64,000 bases of DNA. Origin: Ustilago trichophora (Eukaryota; Basidiomycota; Ustilaginomycetes; Ustilaginales; Ustilaginaceae). Under the pieces are notes generated by a model. It searched no databases, had not been told where the DNA came from, and worked only from the letters and a program-made list of their open reading frames with translations. The stretch's first letter is position 1, and each line of letters starts with the position of its first letter. The stretch spans positions 186,001-250,000 of the forward strand of contig OOIN01000024.1 in the NCBI GenBank assembly GCA_900323505.1, given 5' to 3'. Below are positions 19,463 to 29,704 of this stretch, piece after piece. A program made the translations under genes and the position numbers.

Positions 19463-21877
19463 ATGAGCTCAGAAGAAAAGACCCCTCTCGCACCGACAGC
19501 AGCGGACCACCCTGCACTATCTACGAATGCCGAAGTGGTGACACCATCTGAGGCACACGAGGAGCACAAAGAGCACGAGCCACAGTCAGAAGAATTGACT
19601 CTGGATAGCGAGCTTGTCAATCCGACAGAGAAGAGCCAAGAGTCTAGCTCTCCTTCCGCCGTCGAGGCAGGGGATGAAGCTACACAAACATCAGAGCCTG
19701 TAACACCACACGACAACGGCAATCTGAACAAGTCACAAGAGCATGCCAGTCTAGCAGAGCCACAGGACGCTTCGGTAATCGAACAAGTCCCTCTCAGCCC
19801 TGCTTCTCCATCCAAGATCCCATCATCCATGTCCATCCCAGAAATCAAGGCTGCGCTTGCTTCCGAACGTGACCAGGCCAAGGCCGCCGCCGCCGCTGCT
19901 GCCGCTGCTGCCGGAGAAACCCAAGAGTCCACATCAACCCAAGGCGAGCCCGTCATCCTCGGTATCGCCGTGGTCGACTTTAACCACCTCGTTGGCCCCC
20001 AAGTCGAATACACATATCCCAAGGAGCTTCAAGAGGACGAGGATTTGATCAAATCGCTCCCCTTCCTCGCACTGCCAGACGGTAGCCACCTGTCAGATGA
20101 GGACTTCTGCTACTTCCATATGCACTGCCCCAAGCTGTCCAGCTCGACCATCTTTGGTATCTCTTGCAACCGTCAGATCGCCGCCGATGCGCTCCGCAAG
20201 AAAGGTGCCGAGGTGACGCGAAGCACTGTCCAAAAGGCCATCGTCGTCTTGGCCAAGGAGCCCGTGTTTGGTCCCATTCGAGAAAAGCTCGGCATAGTCA
20301 CCCGCGCCTTCTTTGCTCAAGGCGACTTGGCCGATGTCGACATTTTGGTCGACTTCCACTCTACCCTCGAGCTCGGATTGCAGAGCGGTGGCATGTCCGA
20401 CGACCGCGAGACCGTCATGTACATGGGCACTTCGCTGCGTGAGCTCGTTCACAAATGGCGCTTCAAAACCCTCATGCTTGTCAAGCTGCTTTTGCTTCAA
20501 CGTCGTGTCATGTTCTTTGGCTACCCCGTCGAGCAGCTCTGCAACTACCAGTACTCGCTCGTCTCGCTCATACCTGGCCTCCTGCTGAGCCTGCAAGATG
20601 CCGGTGATCCCAAACTGCACACGCGAGCAGGTCGAGTCGAGGCCGCCGACAGTCTGCGCTCTTCGGATCGCAAGAGCTTGCTCAAGTTCCTGGGTATGCC
20701 CCTCGACATCTTTGGCCAAGATGCCTTCTTCCAGCCTTACTGCCCCTTGCAACAGATTGACCTGCTCAAATCGCGCACGTGGCTCGTTGGCAGCAGCAAC
20801 AGCATCTTCAAGCAGCAACGAGACTGCAATATTGATGTCATTGTCGACCTCGAGCATGCTCATCTCGAGTTCCAGGATCCCAAGCTGCATCAGATTGTCA
20901 ACTTGACACCAGAGGACCGCAAGTGGATGGACGAGGTCATCTCTTCCGTAGTCGAGACATGGAACCCCTCGGATCCAACACGCCCCACATCCATGGGCTT
21001 CCATGGTAGCGATGATTATCTGCGCATTCGCTTCGAGGACTATATCTGCGCTATGCTTTCTTCGACCAAGTATGCTGACTTCTTGGCAAAGAGCGATGCC
21101 GAGCAGGTCGCTATCCAAGCCCCCGATGCTTCGACGACCAGCAGTTTTGGTGCCGAATTTCTCACTGCGCTTCGATCGACCGAGGCCTTTTCGGTGTGGA
21201 ACTCGGTCACAGACCCCATGCTATTCGACATTGTGGATCACAAGCATCCTTGCGAAGGCAAGACATCGGCCATCGAGGATGTCGGTTTGCGACTCTCGGC
21301 AGGATTGCACGACTTGCGTCTCGAAGAAAACCTTGCACCGACACGCGAAGCTATTGGCAGTGCCCTGCAAGCTGGAAGTGCCAACATCTATCGCCTTGCA
21401 AGCAATCTGAGCAAAGACATTGCTAAGTTCCGCGCTGACCATATTGCTGCAACTCAGTCTGTGAGTGGAGGCGAGAGCGCTCCTGCAGGCAACGCGGGAG
21501 GCATCGGAGGCCTCACCTCTAGATTTGGCTTCTTCGGTTCCAACGCACCATCAGCATCGAGCGGTCAAGCCGGCCCGTCGTCCACAACGGCAACAACAGG
21601 AGCAGCGCGAGCGTCAGGCTCCATCACTGGCGAAGCCATCGACGCAGACGGACAACACACGGGTCGATCCGGTCGAGTTGCTCCGAGTGATGCTCAGGGC
21701 AACGGCGCTGGCTTCAATGCAAATGAGGCCCTCAATGCAGCTGGTCAAGCAGCGGCTCAAGCTGGAACTCAAATGCGCGCTGCGCTCGGCAACTTTGGCT
21801 CGTTCCTCTCGGCACGACAAAAGTCGTGGGCTGCAAGCCGCGCCAACAGCGGCAGCAGTACCAACGCTCAGCCTTGA
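19463..21877 (+). CDS. AVL9: AVL9-family late secretory / DENN-like protein
   Basis: 804 residues from the ATG at 19463 (ACAAGATGAGC), chosen because the 110 upstream in-frame codons are compositionally odd and the family domain begins well inside. Avl9 acts in exocytic traffic from the Golgi; its N-terminal longin/DENN-like module suggests regulation of Rab GTPases. Domain evidence: ILGIAVVDFNHLVGPQVEY (about 160), the LPFLALPDGSH and CYFHMHC stretch, STIFGISCNRQI (about 232), LVKLLLLQRRVMFFGYPVE (about 345), then YSLVSLIPGLL. Before it is a Glu/Ser/Thr-rich arm with an Ala run (A10 near residue 140); after residue 640 the tail is Gly/Ala/Ser-rich. No intron is needed. It is convergent with fibrillarin, with 257 bases between the stops. 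Confidence 0.93.
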   Translation: MSSEEKTPLAPTAADHPALSTNAEVVTPSEAHEEHKEHEPQSEELTLDSELVNPTEKSQESSSPSAVEAGDEATQTSEPVTPHDNGNLNKSQEHASLAEPQDASVIEQVPLSPASPSKIPSSMSIPEIKAALASERDQAKAAAAAAAAAAGETQESTSTQGEPVILGIAVVDFNHLVGPQVEYTYPKELQEDEDLIKSLPFLALPDGSHLSDEDFCYFHMHCPKLSSSTIFGISCNRQIAADALRKKGAEVTRSTVQKAIVVLAKEPVFGPIREKLGIVTRAFFAQGDLADVDILVDFHSTLELGLQSGGMSDDRETVMYMGTSLRELVHKWRFKTLMLVKLLLLQRRVMFFGYPVEQLCNYQYSLVSLIPGLLLSLQDAGDPKLHTRAGRVEAADSLRSSDRKSLLKFLGMPLDIFGQDAFFQPYCPLQQIDLLKSRTWLVGSSNSIFKQQRDCNIDVIVDLEHAHLEFQDPKLHQIVNLTPEDRKWMDEVISSVVETWNPSDPTRPTSMGFHGSDDYLRIRFEDYICAMLSSTKYADFLAKSDAEQVAIQAPDASTTSSFGAEFLTALRSTEAFSVWNSVTDPMLFDIVDHKHPCEGKTSAIEDVGLRLSAGLHDLRLEENLAPTREAIGSALQAGSANIYRLASNLSKDIAKFRADHIAATQSVSGGESAPAGNAGGIGGLTSRFGFFGSNAPSASSGQAGPSSTTATTGAARASGSITGEAIDADGQHTGRSGRVAPSDAQGNGAGFNANEALNAAGQAAAQAGTQMRAALGNFGSFLSARQKSWAASRANSGSSTNAQP

Positions 21878-22134
21878 TTCACTGAGCAACGTTTAGACAC
21901 TGATTTGCACACATTCTTCACCGGAGCCTCGGGACAGTAATGGGAAGCAATCGAAACACCAAACATAACAGATCGGACAGCGACCGTTTTGCGTCAGATG
22001 AGAAATGCAGAATGGAAGCATGTTGAAAAAAGCGAGGCTAGATATAACTACAGAACCAGAACCGGAAGGAAGAAACGAAGGAAAGTGAAAGCAAACACAG
22101 AGGCGAGAGACATGAGCATTTGAAAGCCGATGCC

Positions 22135-23299
22135 TTATGCCTTGTGGCGCTGGTACTGAGCGACAAGCATGGCGTGGTCACGCTCGTATGGCTCGAGCGT
22201 AAGCTGCTCGCGGGGCTTGAACTTCATGCCTTTCAACTTGTTGACCTCGGCGGCGAAGACGGCCTCGGCGGGTGCTGTCGAGTCGATACAGCTGGCCTTG
22301 ATCGAGATGAGTGCGTGACCCTCGTTCTTGAGGAAGGATTCGGCGTTGTGTGCCACGATACGGGCCTGGTCTGGCTGGGCAACATCGGCAAAGATGACGT
22401 CGACGGTGCCGACGAGCATGCGGTACTTGTGAGGGTGTCGGGCGTCCTCGACGATGGGGATAACGTTGGTACGCTTCTTGGCCATGTTGATCAAGTCACG
22501 ACCGGAACGGTGCGAGAACTCGACGGCGTAGACGATACCTTCGGGGCCTACCAAGTCGGCAACGTGCGAAACCGAGGTACCGCTGGCAGCACCGAGGTAG
22601 AGAACCTTCTTGCCAGGAGCGATGTGGATGTTGTCGAGACCACCGAGGACACCGGCAGCAAGCTTGGATCGGAATGGGTTCCAGACACGGTACTCGGTCT
22701 TGGCGGTGGTGCCGTCAGCACCGGCACCGGGAGTCTCGACGGAGATGCGCTTTTCGCCGTAGACCGACTCGCCAGGGGCAATGTTCTTGGTGACGAGGAG
22801 CATCTCCTTGCCCTCGGCGACAAAGATACCGGCATGTCGGTGAGGCTTGACAATGACGTTGGATCCACCTCGAGCACCGGGCTTTCCGCCACCTCGTCCA
22901 CCACCGCGGCCGCCACGGCCACCGGGAGCACCACGGCCACGTCCACCAGGAGCACCTCGTCCACCGCCACGTCCGCCGCCACGTCCACCAGGGGCGCCAC
23001 GGCCTCCGCCGAAACCACCACGGCCACCAGCAGCACCGCCGCGACCGCCACCGAAACCGCCACGTCCACCACCGGCACCACCACGTCCACCGCCGAAACC
23101 ACCACGTCCGCCACCACGGGCTCCGCCGCCACGACCTCCGCGATCACCTGAATTGAGTTGAACGAGCAATGACACGATGTATAGAAGGACAAGGGAGTCA
23201 GTGCCTGCTTCAATGTCGGTGTTGATGAGGCAAAAGCATCATGAAAAGCATATGCAATTACGCTGTCACCGATGGTATGGAACACTTACCGAAAGCCAT
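22135..23299 (-). CDS. NOP1: Fibrillarin (Nop1), rRNA 2'-O-methyltransferase
   Basis: Catalytic subunit of box C/D snoRNPs in the nucleolus; also methylates histone H2A glutamine in yeast and human. Two exons: 23290-23299 (ten bases, ATGGCTTTCG) and 22135-23147. The intron at 23148-23289 (142 nt) starts GTAAGT and ends TTCAG. The join gives M-A-F-G-D-R-G-G, the usual fibrillarin start, whereas the uninterrupted frame from 23175 would give an unrelated N-terminus. The product is 340 residues. Residues 5-90 form a GAR domain of [11 protein letters not shown] repeats. The methyltransferase follows: [18 protein letters not shown], the SAM motif [27 protein letters not shown] and [13 protein letters not shown]. 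The GAR region is repetitive at DNA level and prone to slippage. The gene diverges from gamma-tubulin. Confidence 0.97.
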
Positions 23300-23544
23300 G
23301 TTGTGTAATGTGAAGTTTTGTTGGAGTTGGTCTATTGCAGACGGGAATGTAGGAAGAGCAGATAGCTGGAAAATCTGCTGTTGTCGAATAGGGAAATCCT
23401 TCCTCCTGATTAAGAATCGTCGATGGAGCCGGTTGAAGCTTGACGACGAAAAAGGGAAAGGGTGAGCTGAGGAAGATGACGAGATGTGTGTGTTAGAAGG
23501 TCAGGATGGCGAGGGAGCAAAACTTGCAGACAAGCATCAGCAAC

Positions 23545-23575
<31 letters not shown>

Positions 23576-24328
23576 CATCAACAGTCGAAACCTCGAAACG
23601 GTCAGTCCACCAAAATTCTCTGCTCTCCAGAACTTTTTTTTTTTTTTTTTTTTGCGCCGTCCAGAGCTGCATCCACTCTTTTTTTTTTTTTTGTCCTCCT
23701 TTGCTTCGCTGAACTGAGCTTAAGCGGCGGATGGAGCGCACAAAAAAAATTCTTGGATTTCGAAATTTTTTCTCGTGCGTTTGAGGAAAAGAAAGAAAAA
23801 AATGCCAACTCTGCCGTCTGCTGCCACGATCACGAGGCTGTCCAAGCAGCAAAGCTTGTTTCAAATTGAGTCTGTTCGGATCCGTGTCAGTGGATCGGGT
23901 TCATCAATTCTCCTGAATCGGCGATGAGACAGTGAAAGCTGCGCCGCGCGACGCGTGAAGTGTAACTAACACACACACAGACACTCTGTGAGCCTCCGAC
24001 TGTGCCAGCTCCAAGCGAGAAAAAATGGTGGAACCAACACCGCCAATTCATCATCGTACGCTTCGATCGATATCATTGTCACGACGAACGACCATCCACG
24101 ACCATCTCCCTACATTTATCACCATCTCGTTCTCAATATCAGCGCACTTGGACCAGCCTCTACTACAACCTTCCGAAGCGCGGACCCAACACGCACCTAC
24201 CAGCTTCACCTGGCTCGCCTCTTGCAGTCTTGATCTCTCGGCAGACCGCGAACGCGGATCAAAGTGTTGGCAATACATATCCCTTTCGCCCTCATACAAT
24301 TTGGATTCACCCATACACATAAAGCATC
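23300..24328. promoter_or_regulatory. Divergent promoter region, fibrillarin / gamma-tubulin
   Basis: About 1 kb with simple sequences likely to exclude nucleosomes: (CAG)9 at 23548-23574, T20 at 23634-23653 and T14 at 23679-23692, plus A runs near 23740 and 23797. Frames through it are poly-Gln, poly-Ser or poly-Phe according to register and are not genes. Confidence 0.5.
23548..23574. repeat. (CAG)9 trinucleotide repeat
   Basis: Nine pure CAG units in non-coding DNA upstream of fibrillarin, close to two long T tracts. Confidence 0.97.
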
Positions 24329-25974
24329 ATGCCTAGGGAACTCATCACCCTCCAGGCCGGCCAGTGCGGGTAAGTCTATCGAACAAAAGGACCTTCTTGG
24401 ATTAAGTGCAAAACTGACCTTTTATCTGGCGCACAACAGTAACCAAATCGGATCGCACTTCTGGGAGCATCTCTGTCGCGAGCATGGTATCGCAAAGGAC
24501 GGCACTCTGGAAGAGTATGCCGCCGAAGAGCAGGGAGGTGACCGCAAGGATGTCTTCTTCTATCAGGCAGATGACGAGCATTACATCCCACGAGCCATTC
24601 TCGTAGATCTCGAGCCAAGAGTGAGTAAGCGCACTTCACTTGGGAGGAGGATCATAGACGAATAAGCTGACTTTTTGATGACCATCGTCTTCCTTGCTGC
24701 GCCTCTAGGTAATCAACAATATCCTCTCCGGCCCATACAAGAACCTGTACAACCCTGAAAACATCTACAGCAGCAAGACCGGTGGTGGTGCCGGTAACAA
24801 CTGGGCGCAAGGTTATGCGGCAGGAGAAAAGATCGCCGACGAACTTATCGAGATGGTCGATCGAGAGGCGGATGGTAGTGACAGTCTAGAGGTGAGTTCA
24901 GCCGCAGTCACAGCTGCGATACGGCCTGTCGTATCGAGCGGCACTCTGGTACAAGGGCTAGCATGATAGCTAACCATGCTCTTTGACCCATCTTCTCTAT
25001 CTCTTGCGCTGTAGGGCTTCATGCTGATGCATTCAATTGCCGGTGGTACAGGTTCCGGTCTCGGCTCGTTCCTGCTCGAGAGGTTGAACGACGCCTACCC
25101 AAAGAAGCTCATCCAGACATACAGTGTCTTTCCCAACTCGGAAGAGACCTCCGACGTTGTTGTCCAGCCATACAACTCTCTGCTCTCAATGAAGCGCCTC
25201 ACCAACAACGCTGACAGCGTCATTGTTCTCGACAATGCAGCTCTGAGCAGAATCGCAGCGGATCGTCTACACCTCCAGAACCCAAGCTACAGCCAAACCA
25301 ACCAGCTCGTCGCAACCGTCATGGGCGCATCCACCACTACACTTCGATTCCCAGGCTACATGAACAACGACCTGGTCGGCATGATTGCTTCGTTGATCCC
25401 AACACCAAGAGCCCACTTCCTCATGACTTCGTACACGCCCTTTACATCGGACAACGTCGAGCGAGGCAAAGCCACCATGAAGACGACCGTTCTCGACGTC
25501 ATGCGTCGACTGCTCCAACCCAAGAATCGCATGGTTAGCACTCTCGGCGCATCGAAATCTAGCTGCTACGTCTCGATCCTCAACATCATCCAGGGCGAAG
25601 TCGACCCACGAGACGTGCACAAGTCACTGCTGCGTATTCGCGAACGCCACCTCGCCAACTTCATCCCTTGGGGACCCGCCTCGATCCAGGTCGCACTTTC
25701 CAAGCGAAGCCCATACGTGCCAAGCTCGCATCGCGTAAGCGGTCTCATGCTCGCCAATCACACCGGTATCGCCAGCCTATTCAGGAGGATGGTGGATCAA
25801 TACGACAGGCTCAGGAAGAGGAGCGCCTTCTTGGAAATGTACAAGCGCGAGCCTATGTTTGCCAACGATCTGTCCGAGTTCGACGAGGCGAGAGAGACGG
25901 TGGCAGAGTTGATGGCCGAGTACAAGGCAGCAGAGTCACCGGACTACATCACTGGCCAGCCAGATGACCTTTGA
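24329..25974 (+). CDS. Gamma-tubulin, four exons
   Basis: Nucleates microtubules at the spindle pole body as part of the gamma-tubulin complex. Exons 24329-24369, 24440-24620, 24709-24891 and 25015-25974; introns of 70, 88 and 123 nt begin GTAAGT, GTGAGT and GTGAGT. The joined product is 454 residues. It begins [14 protein letters not shown] and reads [12 protein letters not shown] across the first splice. The [10 protein letters not shown] segment is diagnostic of gamma rather than alpha or beta tubulin, and [18 protein letters not shown] is the nucleotide-binding tubulin signature. The acidic alpha/beta-type tail is absent; the end is ITGQPDDL. All three splices restore conserved tubulin text without loss. 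Confidence 0.97.
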
Positions 25975-26585
25975 CAGGTCTCTTCCTACACATGGCCGTT
26001 CGACATACCCGGCTCTGGCGCGCAAAACTTCTCTTACCCAGACGAAGCTCTTCTCAGTAGTGAAGCATTTGCTTGCTGCTACATGACAGCTGCAAGCTGC
26101 ACGGCGCCTTGAACCACCTGGCCCTTGCGTCACCACGGCCTTTTTTTCCCTTGTTTTGTATTTGTACCACATGCCCTGCTATTTCACCTTCACTAACACA
26201 CCATCTCAACGTGTAATGCTGTGTGTATTAGGACATCCTCCGCTTGCGCTGTCTTGTGACGGTGAGCGCCGTGTCTTGGTCTAGCCTCAAATTTCTAGGC
26301 TACATGTCTGCGAACAACACGCGATGCTGAGCACGCGCCAAAAAATGCGCATCTTCTGGAAGGCCGAAATCCGAAGCCCATCCGCGTTTCCTGTACTTTG
26401 ACCTTCACCAACACTTCACCGCAATTCCCTCTCACTCTTCGCAGTCACAGCTGACCATCATCCTACACATTCCTCTTTGCATCAACGACCACCAGCACAT
26501 TTTTCTCCTTCACACGCTTGGCTGGCTAGCCTTTAAGTAGGATTCCAGTACCCGCAACCAACAGCGAGGCAGATTGCCCTACACC
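25975..26585. other. Intergenic region, gamma-tubulin to TAF6
   Basis: Both genes lie on the plus strand. It holds the terminator region of the first and promoter of the second, with a CA-rich leader (26400-26580). No other feature is seen. Confidence 0.4.
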
Positions 26586-28688
26586 ATGGCACCTTCGGCA
26601 AAGAGCGGCTCCAATGCTGCAGGCAACGGCTCGACATCCAACAATGCAGGAACGCTCGGTATTGGACTCTCCTCATCATCCTCAGGAGGAGCTGGAGGAG
26701 GTATCGGACTTGTATCGCTAGCTGGTGTTCCTGCTTCCGTCTATCCGACCGACACCATTCGAGACGTGGCCGAATCGGTCGGCATCAACGGCATGAAGGA
26801 GAGCGTTGCCGCTGCACTCGCAGCCGATGTCGAGTATCGTATCCGTGAGATCGTACAGGACGCTACCAAGTATATGAGACACTCGAAGCGAGACCAGCTC
26901 AAAACGACAGACATTGACGCAGCTCTCCGTGCACGCAATATCGAGCCCATCTACGGCTTCCTTCCTTCCTCTTCGGGGCGTTCTAGCGCCAGCAACCCAT
27001 CGCGGTATACAGCAGGACCCACATTCCGTCGCGTACAGACCGCTTCGGGTGTGCCGCTGCACTATGTGGAGGATGAGGAGATCGATTTCGACAAGATCCT
27101 CGAGGCTGGGCCCAAGATCGGTATTGGGCGAGGAGTTGGTTGGGGCGCGCACTGGTTGGCGATCGAAGGTGTTCAGCCTGCAGTGCCGCAAAACCCGTCG
27201 CCGATTGCGATTGCCGAGGCGAAAGGGTCGTCGGGATTCATGGGCCCTACTTCGACGCAGCCCAGCGCTGCAGCACCTGCCGCCAAGGCTGTCACCGTCG
27301 CAGGAGGAGATGGGCAGGCAATCGCCAAGCCACTCGTCAAGCACATTCTCTCGCGTGAGCTCCAACTCTACTACGAAAGACTCACCAAGTCCATCGTCAG
27401 TCCACCACCAGAAGCAGATGAAGACCTCGATGACGAAGTTGAAGAGCAAGCAAACAATGCGCCAGCAGGGACAGCACAAGACATGGACATTCACATGGAC
27501 TCTGCCAGCTCTCCCAAAGAGATTGTCACCCCACCAAGGCCGACCGTCAGCCTCGCCAAGCCGCTCAAGACCTTTGCCCAGAAAGGTTCCGGCAACCACG
27601 TCCGCGACGCCGCGCTAGCGAGTCTTCGAGGAGACCCAGGTCTGCACCAACTTGTGCCCTATCTCATCCAGTTCGTCGGCAGCAAGGTCATCGACATTCT
27701 TCGCTCGCCGTCAGAAGACGAGTCCGCTGCAGAATCGAGTGGCGCAACAGCCGTGCGTGAGAGCCGGCAGATCAGCGCAGCAGACAATCATATGCTCGGT
27801 GTCCTCCTCAGCACGATCCATGCGATACTGGTCAACCCGCACATCTTTATCGAGCCCTACTTGCATCAGATGATGCCATCGATCCTGTCGATCCTACTTA
27901 CGTCGTCATTGGCTGAGCCAGAGCTTTTGCGTCAGCTGAATGGTGCGGACGATGTTCAGACGCCGCTTGTCACTGCTGGTCCCTCGTCATACTCTCTGCG
28001 CGCGCATGCGTCGGCATTGCTCACGCATGTGGTGGACACATTTGGCTCTTCTTATCCGACGCTCAAGCCCCGTGTGGTCGCTACATTGCTCAAAGCGCTC
28101 ATGACCGGCGTCGTTCCAGGAAGCAGCGATCAGGATTCCGCCCGACGCAATGAGAACGCATCGCGAGAACCCCGCGCCAGCGCAGGTACGAAACTCGGAG
28201 CCCTCATGGCCCTCCGCCGGCTGGGCAAAGCTAGCTTCCGCATCCTCCTCACCACCTCTGCCCAGCTCAATGCCAAGCTCGGTGAAAGCGACGACCCTTC
28301 ATCAGGCCACACATCGGCGAGCCCACTGAAACTGCTTGGCGAGTGGATGCAGTCGTGGGAATCTGGTTCGCTCCACCAAGAACGCAGCGAACTCCGAGCG
28401 ATCCAAATGAAGCCCCTCATCAGTGAAATTACGGGTGCGCTGCATGCGTTGCTCCCACCCTTTGTTGCACCCAATGCAGAGCTAACGGGGACGGCAGAGG
28501 AGAGGAATGAGAGGCTCACATCGACGTTTGGTGATTATTGGATGCAAAAGGTGGTGCGTGTAGACGGAAGGGCCAGGGCAGCGCTCGAGACCGAGTTGGG
28601 GATGCGAAACAGTGCTGCTGCCAGCGCTGTTGGCGGGCAAAGAGCGATGGTCGAGACGGCTGTGGCTCAGATGAAATCCGAGTCGTAG
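26586..28688 (+). CDS. TAF6: TFIID/SAGA-type subunit TAF6
   Basis: 700 residues from the ATG at 26586 (CACCATGGC). TAF6 pairs with TAF9 through a histone fold and forms the core of TFIID. The histone fold is at about 55-125: VYPTDTIRDVAESVGI, then AAALAADVEYRIREIVQDA and MRHSKRDQLKTTDIDAALRA. It is followed by the family's EPIYGF block and, near residue 155, VHLHYVEDEEIDF-like text (here VPLHYVEDEEIDFDKIL). The middle region carries an insert with acidic and Pro-rich stretches (about 250-330). HEAT-like helices of the TAF6 C-terminal domain follow: LVPYLIQFVGSKVI, LLSTIHAILVNPHIFIEPYLHQMMPSIL, then the LRAHASALLTHVV block. No intron is required. The 28-residue HEAT stretch above is given in pieces in the protein only by position (about 405-432). 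Confidence 0.95.
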   Translation: MAPSAKSGSNAAGNGSTSNNAGTLGIGLSSSSSGGAGGGIGLVSLAGVPASVYPTDTIRDVAESVGINGMKESVAAALAADVEYRIREIVQDATKYMRHSKRDQLKTTDIDAALRARNIEPIYGFLPSSSGRSSASNPSRYTAGPTFRRVQTASGVPLHYVEDEEIDFDKILEAGPKIGIGRGVGWGAHWLAIEGVQPAVPQNPSPIAIAEAKGSSGFMGPTSTQPSAAAPAAKAVTVAGGDGQAIAKPLVKHILSRELQLYYERLTKSIVSPPPEADEDLDDEVEEQANNAPAGTAQDMDIHMDSASSPKEIVTPPRPTVSLAKPLKTFAQKGSGNHVRDAALASLRGDPGLHQLVPYLIQFVGSKVIDILRSPSEDESAAESSGATAVRESRQISAADNHMLGVLLSTIHAILVNPHIFIEPYLHQMMPSILSILLTSSLAEPELLRQLNGADDVQTPLVTAGPSSYSLRAHASALLTHVVDTFGSSYPTLKPRVVATLLKALMTGVVPGSSDQDSARRNENASREPRASAGTKLGALMALRRLGKASFRILLTTSAQLNAKLGESDDPSSGHTSASPLKLLGEWMQSWESGSLHQERSELRAIQMKPLISEITGALHALLPPFVAPNAELTGTAEERNERLTSTFGDYWMQKVVRVDGRARAALETELGMRNSAAASAVGGQRAMVETAVAQMKSES

Positions 28689-29194
28689 CTCAGCTTCTTT
28701 TGTTAAACTGTGAAATGTACTTGTATCTACATTCTCGAATTCTGCGCACAGTAAGACCCATCTTGGGTGAGGATCTGTCTTCATCAAGACAGTGTGCGTC
28801 TGAGTGGTCAAAAAGACTCTCTACTTATAAGTCACGCCGTTTGGCGGGAAGATCTGCCAGGAGCCGGATGAAGCCTGACTTCCGAGTTTCGCCAAGCATG
28901 CAGCCGGATAAGCTGATGTAGTAGAGAAAGGGTTCCACGCCGTGAAAAAGGGGAGGTCTTGGTGGGTTCAGTTAGAGCCTGTTGCGTGCTCAGTCGACGC
29001 ACTGTTGGCCCGCGCGCTGGTTCAAAAGCTTAAAAAAAAAATGGAACAGCTGCCCTGTGCATGTGTGTAGGCGCAAGATCCCTCGAGCTGAGCCAAAAAT
29101 CACAAAATCAAGGGAGCGGGGAAAAGTCATAAATACCTGCCCCTCCCATCCCACTTTCCTCCTTCTTCCCCCCATCCCTCTCACCGGTTAGACC
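28689..29194. other. 3' flank of TAF6 and spacer
   Basis: No gene is supported. It contains an A10 run near 29032 and a C-rich/CT-rich patch (29140-29180) that leads into the hairpin island. Confidence 0.4.
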
Positions 29195-29332
29195 TCACAG
29201 GATAAGGGACCCAGGCAGAGGTACCCAAAGAGGTGGGGGAGGGGTCCGGTCAGGTTAAGTCACGACGGATCGTGGACGCTGGTCGTAATATGTGGCAGGC
29301 ATTGCTGCTTGCGGGGTACGAGGCCCCAAAAG

Positions 29333-29442
29333 AAAGTCCCGGTAAAGGGCAAGGTAGCGCTGGCAGGTTTCAAGTACCGAGCGCAGTAAAGTCCCGGTAA
29401 AGGGCAAGGTAGCGCTGGCAGGTTTACAGTACCGAGCGCAGT
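29333..29442. repeat. 55-bp tandem duplication (two copies plus the start of a third)
   Basis: Copy 1 is 29333-29387 and copy 2 is 29388-29442; both begin AAAGTCCCGGTAAAGGGCAA and end GTACCGAGCGCAGT, differing at two positions in the middle. The first eight bases, AAAGTCCC, recur at 29446, where the sequence then departs. Confidence 0.95.
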
Positions 29443-29453
29443 AATAAAGTCCC

Positions 29454-29704
29454 CCGGACCGCGTCCGGACGAGGACGGAACAGCAGACGTGCCCAGGATG
29501 GGACGTCGAAGTAAGATGGATGGCTCGTGGCCTCCACGCGATAGCAGTCCCCCGGATCGGCTCCGGTTGTGGACAAAGTAAAGGGGGTGTAAACCCCCCA
29601 CAAAGAGCACCTCGTCGACGTTTCGATGGGGTATGGGACGTGGTTCGTGACCACGTCCTAAATTCCGGCCTCCATAGGAGGTTGAGCGTGGATCTCGTGG
29701 ATCC
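29454..29704. other. Array of six perfect stem-loops
   Basis: Stems in order: CCGGAC/GTCCGG, loop 3 (29454-29468); CCGGA/TCCGG, loop 5 (29552-29566); GGGGGT/ACCCCC, loop 4 (29583-29598); GGACGTGGT/ACCACGTCC, 9 bp, loop 5 (29636-29658); CCTCC/GGAGG, loop 3 (29669-29681); GGATC/GATCC, loop 5 (29690-29704). Weaker ones continue downstream (GACGC/GCGTC near 29865, GGGC/GCCC near 29910, CCTC/GAGG near 29947). The inverted repeats are direct observation; that they fold in RNA is inference. Confidence 0.7.

Noticed and set aside
22120..23151. 343-codon plus-strand frame antisense to fibrillarin
   Set aside because: Its product is a Thr/Ser/Ala repeat mirroring the GAR-domain DNA; the opposite strand encodes an unmistakable fibrillarin. 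It is a codon-bias shadow.
29641..29652. GGTTCGTGACC, one mismatch from the pol III B box, inside the hairpin island
   Set aside because: It is the loop side of a 9-bp perfect stem rather than a T-arm, with no matching A box at the right distance.
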